Source: Benincasa hispida (lineage: Eukaryota > Streptophyta > Magnoliopsida > Cucurbitales > Cucurbitaceae). From it: a DNA stretch of 64,000 nt. The position numbers were made by a program, and so were the translations under genes. Under the pieces are notes generated by a model. It saw only the letters and a program-made list of their open reading frames with translations, did not search any database and was not told the origin of the DNA. Positions within the stretch are counted from its first letter, which is position 1, and each line of letters opens with the position of its first letter. The DNA lies in contig NC_052357.1 in the NCBI RefSeq assembly GCF_009727055.1, positions 17,725,466 to 17,789,465 of the forward strand, read 5' to 3'. Of the stretch, positions 46,978-58,900 are shown piece after piece.

Positions 46978-49900
46978 ATGGGGGAATTCGGCTCTCCTCC
47001 AACTAATACTCACACTCACCACCACAACCACCACCGTCATCATCAACTTCCCTTCACGGTCGGCTCTGAAATCGAGGTCTCCATCGATGAAGAAGGCTTC
47101 AAAGGCGCCTTGTTCAGAGCAACCATTTTGAAGCTCCCCACTACATTTCCTCCTTCAAAGAAGAAAAAGGCTTTAGTTGAGTACCAAACTCTCGTCACTG
47201 AAGACGGATCTACCCCTTTGAAGGAGCATGTTGATGCTCTTAGTTTGAGGCCTCTGCCTCCTGATACTGCCGATAAGGATTTTCAGGAATGCGACATTGT
47301 TGATGCAGCTGATAAAGATGGATGGTGGACTGGGGTTGTCTGTAAGGTTTTGGAGGGTGGTGGCTACTCTGTTTTGTTCAAGAATCCTATGCATGTCATG
47401 GATTTTCAGCGAAACCACTTGAGATTGCATCAGGATTGGGTTGGTGGCAACTGGGTTGTTCCCCAAAAGATGGTAATTTATCTGGGTTACTTTTCATTCC
47501 AAGAATTATTCGCTTGTTAGGATCAAGAGTGTTTAGGGTTCCTTTTTTTTCCTTTGCGTTTTAGAGGTCTTTAATGCTGTCTGTTTTCTGAATTAATGAG
47601 TTCAAATGAGTGATTGTTCAGTTACAAGCTTAATAGCTTCTGCTCAGTTGATCAATTAAGTTCTGTTAGACTTGTTAGAAAACTGATCGACGAAGACTAT
47701 TACTACGGTTCACCTTGGTAGTTGGATGAGATTTTTCGTTTATTTTTTGGGTTGGTTTGGTTAGAGATTCCCAACTACCAAACCCTAACTTAAAATGGTA
47801 TCCAAGCATCCAATTCCAGGTCTTCTTTTCGGCCACTAAGAGTATCTGGTGATTGTGTCGCCATCGATGGTAAGTTTGAAGCTGTAGTTAAAACTCCCAA
47901 CAACACATTCTTTCTCTCGAAGAAAGATCCATCAGTTTGCAGTCAATGGTGTTGGGTTTAGTGTGAAGTTTACGCGTTGTGCATTGGTTAGCGTGAGATA
48001 TTTTGGAAGTTTTTGGAGGGTTTCTTTAGGAATAGCCTTTTCCTATTGTTGTTGGAATTTGGAATGTGGGAATGGATAGCAATCAAAACATGGTCGGGTT
48101 GGGGATGGGACGGTGAATATACTCATGAAAAACATGTGCGACTGATCTGCCAATCTGAGGCAAACAACTCCAGTATATCTATCAAAATGTTTTTATCTGA
48201 GAGTTCAGATTAGGCACTCCAATTTGAAGGCGAGTTTTCTTTTGATAGGAGGTTTATTTTGTGATAATTTGTTAGATTTAGTTATAACTGGCGACGGTAG
48301 ACTTTTAGGAATTAGGCTACTGATTGACCCACTAGTAATCATGTGTAATTGTGAAACTGGACGTGTGTGTGTAAAACAGATAAAAAGTTGTCCATAGACT
48401 GTTGTATGATTTAAATTACATGTTCTCATAAAAAAAATGATTTACATTACATGTTACTTTCACCATTTTGATACATTCTTCGACCTGGTCATTTATCATG
48501 CATTTTATTGCTGTAAAAGTTTAAATCTTTTTGCTTCATACTCATACGCATGCCTACTAAACAACTAGGATAGCCTATTGTAATATTATAGATTGTGTAT
48601 CCTTTTTGTGAATTTCATTCTTGAATGAAGTTGTTTCTTATAAAAAAATTACTTTCACCCTAAAGATTATTTTTTTTTGGGAGAGTAATTCACCCTAAGG
48701 ATTTTTAATGGGTAAAGCATGCATCATGAAACATGTAATTTCTGATATTATTCTAGTTGGTATGTTAAAACTTTTAGGAGCACATGAAACTGTCTTACTA
48801 CTTGTATTTTCTCTGAAAAGCTGAATCAGCAACAATTGCACTTTCTTTGACAAAATCCCACTATATAATGAGCAGTTGGCTTTCTATTGTGTAGCTGGGT
48901 TTTGTCTTTGATAAATTAACGTCCTTTATCATTATGTTTAATGCTTCTCTTCTAATTTTACTCATTGCTTGAAGATCATTCGCCGTAAAATCTTTCATTC
49001 TAACTTCTTGTAGGAGTTGTTATGTAGAGAGGTAACATCTGATATCTTGTCATGCAATTCTTCTTCTTCTTCTTTTTTATTTAAAAAGAAAATACCCCCT
49101 CTCCTCTATTGATTTAGCGTGCTTGCCAGTCTTAGTGACATCCAGTTTTATTTTTGCTCTGCACCTAGATCATCTTTGAGAACTTGGATATCATGATGAC
49201 TGTCATATGTTCATTCAATACATTTTACTTGACGTTAAAACAACTTTTTCCACTTTAGGATGCGTCAATCTTGAGAGATCAGTTGAGTATCATTTCTGAG
49301 GATGCTAATGTACCTGAGAATGTCCAGCGCGAAAGCTTAAAAGGTACTGAAACTATCAATGGAAAGGAAAATTCTTATACTGTAAACTCAAGAAATGACG
49401 TGATGGAAAAGCCAGGTGTTTATGATGAAAGTTCTGCCTCATTTGCCTTGACCTCGAGCAAGAGAAGAAGAAGTCTCAGTTCTAAGTCGAGAGTTTTGAA
49501 TCCTTTAAAGAAGTTGAGAGAAGGAATTGTTCTTGGGACACCAGTAGCAGATGGGTCGAGGATGATAGAAAGCAAAACATTGAGGGGAAAAGCATTCAAT
49601 AAAAGTGCCACACCAAACAGAGATCGCAGAAGAAGAAGCTACCTAAATTTTCATTCTGACGATGATAGTGCTTCACCTAATAGCTTTGGGAGTCCCAGAG
49701 GAGGCAAGAAACCGGTAGTTTGTCTCTAGCCTTTGAATCTTGCATTACTTTTTGTAGTATTTATAGCAGTCCAAATTATAGTGTCATTATTGAATTGCAG
49801 GCATGTCAGTTACCTCCTCCCTTCATTAACTTATGTTTGTATGTATCAAAGTGATCTTGCTAAGAACTTAAAACAGTCACTGATTTGGATGTCCCGACAT

Positions 49901-52900
49901 TTCCTTAGGCAGTATGCATGTGAAGTTCCTCATCCTTTAGTTTTTTTCTACTTGCCATCACCTATAATATGTTCCACTAAATCGGTTATAACTATCATAT
50001 GGTATTCTGCTCTTCACTGTTTTTCTTATTACAATGACTCTAAATTATTGAAGATGATTTGGTTTCATGTGTAGAGAACTAAGGAAGATGTTGATGGAAG
50101 TGATAAGTTGAAAGAGCAAGGATTAAGTTCAATAAATGGTAACGGAGGAAACAAATGTAAACGAAGTCAACAAACTCAAGTTACAGGTACACATAGCTCT
50201 TGATGGACATAGGCTGTTAGTTTTTGCTTGAATAATTTCTTATTCTGCCTCTCAGATAAGGAGGGGAAAGAAGATTATGATGTCTTAGAGATCATCCCTA
50301 AGGAAGTGACTACAAGCAATGAATCTGAAAGGAATAGACATGTAGCTTCAGATGGAAAACAGACACCAGTTAAAAATTCTCTTCACATTCCCAAGGAGGT
50401 TGGAGATGGGGAAGAAGATTCAAATAATCAGGCAACAGAGAAGGGCGTGGTAAGCAAACTAAAAAAATTAACTTGATATAAATCAAATGGATTTTCATAA
50501 TGAGTATCTCTTGTGGTGATTTCTAGGCGATTTTATATACATACATATATATTTAGCGAAGACTAAACTTCATACTAATATATTACCATGCACGATGTCA
50601 AGCCTTAAGATCAATAGAAGTAAATGTCAGATTCTAGACTTGAATAACGATCCTGAAAAGGTGAGAGAGTGGGCCAATCTAGTGGGGTGTGAGTTGGGTA
50701 TCTTTTCAACGACGTATCATGGTCTCCCTCTTGGAGATAATCTGAGGTAGGTTTCTTCTTATGCTTCCGTGGAGGACTAGGTGAGAAAGAGACTAATCTC
50801 TTGGAAGAAAAGCTACTTCTCAAAAGGAGAGAGACATACTTTTCTTCATTCAATTTTAAATGGTATCACAATTTGTTTTTTCTCCCTCCGTAGAGCCCTG
50901 TGCTCAATGTGTGAAAGCTTGGATAGTCTCATGAGAGACTTCCTATGGGAGATGTGGAAGAAGGAAAAGGAGCTCACTTGATAAATTTGGGAATCTTGTT
51001 CACCTGGGAGGGTCGAAATTAGGGAATTTAAGAACTTGTAATATTGCGTCATTGGCAAAATGGTCATGATGTTTTTCCCTTGAGCCATCCATCCTCCTTG
51101 CAGTCTAGGATTGTTGTAAGCAAGTACGACCCTCATTCTTTTGATTGGATGTCGAGTGGGGTTAAATGCACATCTAGAAATTTGTGAAAAGAAATATCTT
51201 TGTGTTCTCTTCTTCTCTTTTTTTGATCTTATTCAACGTTTAGTGGTTGATGGGTGTGGTGTACCTTCTTTTCCTCGTGAATGGGAGCTTATCTCGTTCC
51301 TCCAAGTGTTGGTACAACTCAACTTCCACGTCCTACGCGTGTTTTTGATCCCATTCTTGCCGTTCTCAAGCAACCCCATTCACCCGAACGAGTTCTAGGC
51401 CTCGGAATTTAGCAAAGGAAGCTAAAGTGAGTAAGAGGAGGATAGATGGTTGGGGGATCTTCCCTTATTTAACAGGTCTCCCAACCTTATAACCATTTAT
51501 CTGCTTTGAAAAATCATTATGTTGCTGATTTTTTATTGTACTCGGGGAGTTCTTCCTCTCTTTTGTTCGATTTTTGTTGTCTTTTGCCTAACTAGGAAAA
51601 TGATGAAAGTGATGGCCGTTCTTTCTTTACATGAGGATGTTGAGCTTAGATAAGGGAGTCTGGTCCTTCGGAGGGCTTTTATTGTAAATCTTTCTTTAAT
51701 AATTTAGTGGATCCATCTCCTTATAGTTAGTATTTTCTCGATTCTTTGGAAGGTGAAAATCCCAAAAAAGATGAAGCCTTTGTCCGACAGGTTATTCAAG
51801 GAAGAATCAATACCTTGGACAGGCTCCCTCGAGCAAGTTATCATTCCTTGTTGGGCCTTGTTGTTGTATTCTTTGTTGGAGGGGAAGGAAAATCTAGATC
51901 ATCTATTATGGTACCTTAACTATGTTTGTAATGTTTGCAACTTCTTCTTTGATGTGTTTGGCACCCATTCAGTCCAACACAAAACTCTTAGTGACATGAT
52001 CAAGGAGTTTCTCCACCATCCGTCGTTTACAGTGAAAGAATTCATTGGAGGGTTGGGGTGTGTGATTTGTTGTGGAGTATTTGGGGGGAGACGCATGGGC
52101 AGTCTTAGAGGGTTGAAGAGGGATCTAGTTGATGTTTGGTCTCTTGCAAAGTTTAATGTTTCTCTTTGGGCCTCGGTGACGAGTCCTTTTTGTAATTACC
52201 CATAGGTCGTATATTGTTAAAATTGTAGACCCTTCTTCTAGGGTGCTCCCTTTTTTGTTGTCTTTGTTTTTTGTATGTCCTTGTATTCTATCATTTTTTC
52301 CTCAATAAAAATTGGTCTTTTATCAAAAAAAAAAAAAAAAAAAGAGAAAAAAAAACTAACATACGAGATATGGACACTTCTATTAAATCACTCTAAAAGT
52401 TACTACCAAGCTAATTAGGTAAGTAAGAGATGCAATTGGGTAGAGGATTGGTGATGAGTCATCTCATACACATACTTGGTCATCCCGGTTAAAACACTTT
52501 ATTGTGACAAATTATTCAAAATCCTTGTAGAAAATTCTCATCTAAAAAAACACTTATAAAAATTATTCAAGATTCTTGTAGAAAATTCTTATCTCAAGAA
52601 ACATTCTTATAAAAAGAATTAATTGTTACAAATTTATAAGATGAATACTTAATGATAGACCCCTTCCCATAAAGAATCATCTCCACACTTTTATGACGTC
52701 ATGTAGAAAGACTGTTACCCCAAAAAGGTGTAATTCTTCCTGTGGGAACTGTGCTACAAGGCCATAACCACCCTCTCCATATTGGTGTACATCTTTTTTC
52801 ATATCTTCTTTTCACTGCTCTGCTCCAATGTATTGACCTTCTGGAAATTATTCTATCCTCCCACAAATGGTACACTGCCATGCCAAATGACCTGAAGCAG

Positions 52901-55900
52901 CTCTACAACCATACATCCACCTATACATTAACGGGTCATCCACTTAAAAAAGGAGAAACAAACTTCTCTGCTAGGACTTCGACAGAGCAGAGCATATTTT
53001 CTTGGATTTACTTGGCAAGAGAGGAACTAAAGGATCTTTGATGAGTTAGATTCCTTTTGATCCCTTTTTTTTTTCATGCTATGGTCTATATCTGTCTCTT
53101 ATACACATCTAGATGTGTATAAGAGACAGCTATATAGTCAATTCCTGGTGTAAATTCTCCCATCTTTTCCATTACTATAGCTTTTCTACTCTCCTAACCA
53201 ATTGGAGAAGTTTCTTGTAGATCCTTTGTGATGAGGCTGAAACCCTTCTTTTATAATTTCATACTGTCAATGAGCTGTCTCTTATACACATCTAGATGTG
53301 TATAAGAGACAGGCGAAAGAGTTACAGCGGATGATATAATTATCAATGCATTATTTTGTATAACTAAAGTCCCTTTTTGTATGCCCTTATATTCTTTCTC
53401 AATGAAAGTTGTTTTCATTAAAAAAAAAAAAAATGAATTTAGGGGTAGGCACAGATATAACTTCTCCCCACATCGATAAAGCTTAAAAGCTGTCTCTTAT
53501 ACACATCTAGATGTGTATAAGAGACAGTATTATGGTCTATATAGTCAATTCCTGGTGTAAATTCTCCCATCTTTTCCATTACTATAGCTTTTCTACTCTC
53601 CTAACCAATTGGAGAAGTTTCTTGTAGATCCTTTGTGATGAGGCTGAAACCCTTCTTTTATAATTTCATACTGTCAATGAGTTATTCCTTATATAAAAAA
53701 AATAATAATAAAAAAAACAAGATGGATACTTACAAAGAGGGAAACACGTTTGTGTTCGCATTATGAAGAGAAAATTTCCCTAGGGCATGTGTAAGATTTA
53801 AGGACATATAAGCAATACTCCTTAATGGCCTAAGAGTGTAGGCTAGAGGTTGAGTTAGACATGGGAGACAATGAGCAAGCATTGGAGGAAGCGAAAGAGT
53901 TACAGCGGATGATATAATTATCAATGCATTATTTTGTATAACTAAAGTCCCTTTTTGTATGCCCTTATATTCTTTCTCAATGAAAGTTGTTTTCATTAAA
54001 AAAAAAAAAAAAAAGAATTTAGGGGTAGGCACAGATATAACTTCTCCCCACATCGATAAAGCTTAAAAGGAACCAATTATGGTAACGATTGATTGTGAGC
54101 AATAATTTTCATTTCAAATAAGCTTGCCTATTGAGAAAATTGGTCGAAGTTGAGGCTGAAGGGTCCAACTATGTCAAATGTTGAAACATTGAAATTATAA
54201 AGGACATTTTGACCTTAAAGTTGGACAACTATAGGAATGCAGTGGTTGTATTCACTTGGCATCTGGTAACATGCAGGTTAACCTTGAAGGCAGTCATATA
54301 CAATCAAGTCAATAATCCATTCTAAAAATGTTGTCTCCTCTCTCCTTTCTCCCCTCCCTTCTCCCCTCCACCTCTCCTGATTTGTAACCGTCAACCTTCT
54401 GTCGGTTCCCATGGCCACCGCCTCTCACCTTCTCCCAAAGCATCCAATAAAATCAATCCTAATTGACCGGGAAATTTTCTCTATTAGGGTGGAGGATCTG
54501 AACAATGGGGTTAATGTTGTCAAGGACAAAATTCAACCTATTTCATTTGCCTTTCTTGGCCGGTGCTAAAATGGCTGGCATCCGCATTTAACAACTTGTT
54601 CAAAGATCCTTGCAATCAGAAATTTTTTAGCGAACCGACGGATGGTAATTCAACCATTTGGCTAGAGAAACACAATAACAAAAACGGTTTTTATGTGGAA
54701 ATCACCCACCTGCAAGAATCTAGTCGTCAAATGAAGCTTTACATCCCTTCAAAGGAAAACAAGCAAGGGTAGTTTTCTTCCAACTCGTTGATCGCAGAAT
54801 TTCCTGTGGTGTCCAAAAACACTACCAACAAGAAATCCTTTAATGCGGTGTTGATGGGGCAAATCCATCTCTGACCACAACTCCACAACCGGTTCATTGG
54901 CCCCTCTGGCCTCCCAATTTACTGTTTATCCACAACATAATTGGAATTCAATGGTGATTGTTGAGAGCCATCACCTGCATGACTCTTGGCCGGGGATCAA
55001 ACCCGCAATAGAGGCGTCCTTCTTGATTACCTGTTCCATCAACCCACTTTATGTCAATAAGGCCTTACTTCACGTTTATAATACTGACATCACTTCTAAG
55101 CTTTGTAGACATGCTTCTAATTGGACCTTCTATGGATCTTTCCGACTGAAATTTTGGGCAGTGACTGATTTTGCAGCCTACCATCGACAATCATTTGCTT
55201 CGTACGGTGGTTGGATTGAGGTTATTGACCTTCCTCCTCCCTTTTGGAACGAAAAAATCCTCAACTTTATAGGAGATCAGTGTGGCGACTTTCTTTCTAG
55301 TGCAAATCTTTCCGACAGAGGCATTAATCTCATGGTTGATCAATTGGAGGTGAAGTCGAATCATTAGGGTTTCATCCCTACCGATCTAACCCTCCCAACT
55401 GAGCTTGCTGGTGGTGCTATTTGTGTCCAGATTCTTGGGCTTGCTAAGGAAGGCGGCGTCGCTCATCCCACTTGCTGTGAAATCCTCATCAGTTATGGGA
55501 GGCTGCAATGATGGAGATGGAAAGATTTCGCTCGCAATCCAACCTAAATTAATTGAAAAAGGAAAATCCAATAATAAAATTTTGGTTGGTTCTTCTCCAT
55601 GTAATGATCCAATCATTCCCGTGATTTTGGGAGAGCATTCTAATGGACCCACAACCGTTTCTTCGGGCATTGCTTCCACATCCAATCCAACCTTCTCCTT
55701 CCAATTACCAAACCTTGGCCCCACAAAATCCCATCACCATCCTTCTCTCAACCAACCTTAGCCATAATTACTTTTAATGAGGTCCACTCTACCCTTTGCC
55801 CTAGAGAAAAACACTGCACCTCCAAACAAGCCCAAGCCCAAGCCCAGTCGGTGACTTTTGTGGGCTCTAACACACAGGATTTTTTTATCTAGCCCTACCC

Positions 55901-58900
55901 CCCTTAAAAAGATGATTTAATTCCTCAATTTCCAAAGGATGAAATTATCGCCTTTGTCCCTAGCCCATTGATGATGATATTTTTTGGAGACACTCCTGTA
56001 GAAAGTCATCAACAAGCTATATCCCTGCTCCCACCTATCCCTTCGGACCTGGCCACTCCATCTGAACAGGCCCATTCTCAGCCAGCCTCACCTGCAGAAA
56101 ACCCTTAAGACTTTATCAACCCCCCACCCTTAAAATCATATGCCATCCCCTGTCAAACCCCCCTTTCCCTTTAGCCTCAATGACATGGCTTTTATTCTTT
56201 CCAGGCATTGGACTCTGTATCGTGGCCATCCCTACTCTTCCTTTTCCTAACAAGAAAAAAAATCTTCCTCTTCCATAAAAAAATCCAAAACTACAGCGGG
56301 AATTACAAGGTTTACACTCCTCAGTCCACTATGATAAAATGGCCACCTTGGCCATTATGGAGAGTGATTCGGTTGGAATATGAAAATTCTTTCATGGAAT
56401 GTTCGTGGGTTGTGCCTTGATCAAGAAGACAATTTAGAAACACAATCCTGGTCTTGTCCTTCCCCAAGAAACAAAATTGCCATACGTTGACTATTTTTTC
56501 ATTAAATCTAGTTGGAGCTTTTCTTTCATTGGTTGGACAACACTTAATGCTATAGATTCATCCGAGGATATTCTTATTTTATGGAGTGAACCCGATTACA
56601 CTGTTCTTCAGGTTATCTAGGGCATTTTTACTGTATTTGTGCATCTTTCCTTGGTTGACGGGTTTTCTTTTTGGCTTACTTCTGTTTATGGTCCTTCTGA
56701 TGGTGTTTTTAGACTTGATTATTGACAGGAGCTCAATAACTTAGCTGGTTTAGGAGGCGACAATTGGGTTATTGCTAGTGATTTTACTGTGACTAGATGG
56801 ACTTGGGAAAAATTTCATGGCCACTCTGTTTCCTCAAGTATGCAAGCTTTCAACTAATGGATCATGGACTATCAGTTGTGTGACATTTCCCTTAGTGATG
56901 GTTGATTTACTTGGTCCAGCTCGGGTTCTGCTCGGTATCTCTCTCTATTGGACAGGTTCCTAACTACTAATTGTTGTATTGAAAAGTTTGGTCCTTTGTC
57001 TTTGAAACGGTTGGACAGAACTACATCTGACCATTTTCCTCGTCCCCTATCTTCGAGTAATAATGTTTGTGGCCCATGTTCGTTCCGCTTTGAAAATACT
57101 TGGTTACAAGTTTCTTCCTTTAGAGCCATGGTGGAGGATTGGTGGTCCAATAATCCCTGTGTTGGTCGCCCTAACCATGGTCTGATGTTGAAATTAAAGC
57201 ACTAAAGTTTTTTTTGCGATGCTGGAACAGGACACAATGCTTAGAGGCTTCAATTGTACCTTTCCTTATGTCTCGATTACAGGAACTTGATAACCTAGAG
57301 GACAATGACCCCTTGACTTTGGAACAGGTTTCTTCTAGGCGCAAGCTCCGTGAACAAATTGAGCTCTTCATTACACAAGAGCATGTTTACTGGCATCAAC
57401 GATGGAAATTGAAATGGCTTAAAGAGGGGGATGAGAACACACATTTTTTTCATCGTATTGTTGTTGCTCGAAAGCGGAAAAATTCCATTACTGAAATTCT
57501 CTCGGATGGGCACAGTTTGTTATCTGCAGCGGACATTGACTTTTGAGTTTTTGGACTTTATTTGGACCTCTTCAACAATGATGGTGCACATCGTTTCCTC
57601 CCTACTAATGTGGATTGGTCTCTTATCTCCAATGCACAAGCTATTGACCTTGAGCAACCTTTCAATGAGGAAATTTTTTGTGTTGTTTCCTCTCTGAGTT
57701 CTTCTAAATCTCCCGGCCTTATGGCTTTGTAGGTGAATTTTTCAAGTTCTTTTGGCCTATTATTAAGTCTGATTTTCTGATTTTGATCAACGACTTCTAT
57801 TCTAGAGGTATTATTAACGTATCTCTAAATGAGACTTACATATGTTTAATCCTTAAAAAAGTTGATTCGAAGTCGGTTTCTGATTATCGCCCCATTAGCC
57901 TTATCTCTTGTGCTTACAAAATTGTTGCTCGGGTGTTATTGAATCGCTTGTTCCTTATACCATTGGTGCAAATCAGCTTGCGTTTGTGGCTAAGAGACAA
58001 ATTTTGGATGCTTCCTTGATGGCTAATGAGCTCATTGATGACAAAGTTGGGTGATTCTTAAGTTGGATCCTGAAAAAGCTTTTGATATTGTGGATTGGGC
58101 ATTTTTGGATGCTGTGTTACAGGCCAAAGGTTTTGGTCCCATCTGAAGAGTGGATTAGAGGGGTATCTCTAGTGCTAATTATTCCATCATTATTAATAGG
58201 AGTCCTCGTGGTAAGGTCATTCTTGCTCGTGGTACTCGACAAGGGAATCCTCTCTCACCTTTCCTCCTCATTTGGTTGCGAAATGTCTGAGCTGTCTTAT
58301 GCACCATAGCTCCTCCAGGGGTCTTATTGCTACATACACCATTGGTTTGTCATCTTTTTCTTTGAACCATCTTCAATTTGTGATGATGCTTTACTTTTTC
58401 CACTGCGGATTGCATTGCTTTACAAAATCTTTTTGACCTCATTGGTATATTTGAAAGGGCTTCTGGATTAAAAGTTAATATTTCTAAAAGTGAGCTGCTT
58501 GGCATTAATATTACTGATGATGATTTAGAGTGGATGCTAACCACTTTTGGTTGTAAGAGGGGATGTTGGCCATCTACTTACTTGGGTCTCCATTTAGGTG
58601 GAAATCCGAAGTCTTTGGCTTTTTGGCAACCTGTTGTTGAGAAATTTAAGCACAAGCTTCCTAATTGGAAGTATGCCTTTATTTCTAAAGGTGGTAGGCA
58701 TATGCTTATATAGGCTACTTTGTCTAGTTTGCCCACTTATTACTTATCTCTGTTTCGTGCTCCTAGTACTATCGTTGCTACTTCGGATAAGATGGTTCGG
58801 GATTTTTTTTTGGAATGTTTTCGTGGTGATGGTGGTGTGCACAAATGTGAATTCGGAAACTACTCTACGCCCTAAATTGATGGGGGATGTTGATATTGGC

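Noticed and set aside
47869..48213. Possible LINE gag remnant in intron 1 of the DUF724-type gene (66-codon frame at 48013)
   Set aside because: Only vague resemblance and no motif I can name. Left unannotated.
53092..53527. Three Tn5-like ends, as if a bacterial transposon were present
   Set aside because: Only the 19-bp mosaic ends joined back to back are present, with no transposase or marker. This is the sequencing-library junction.
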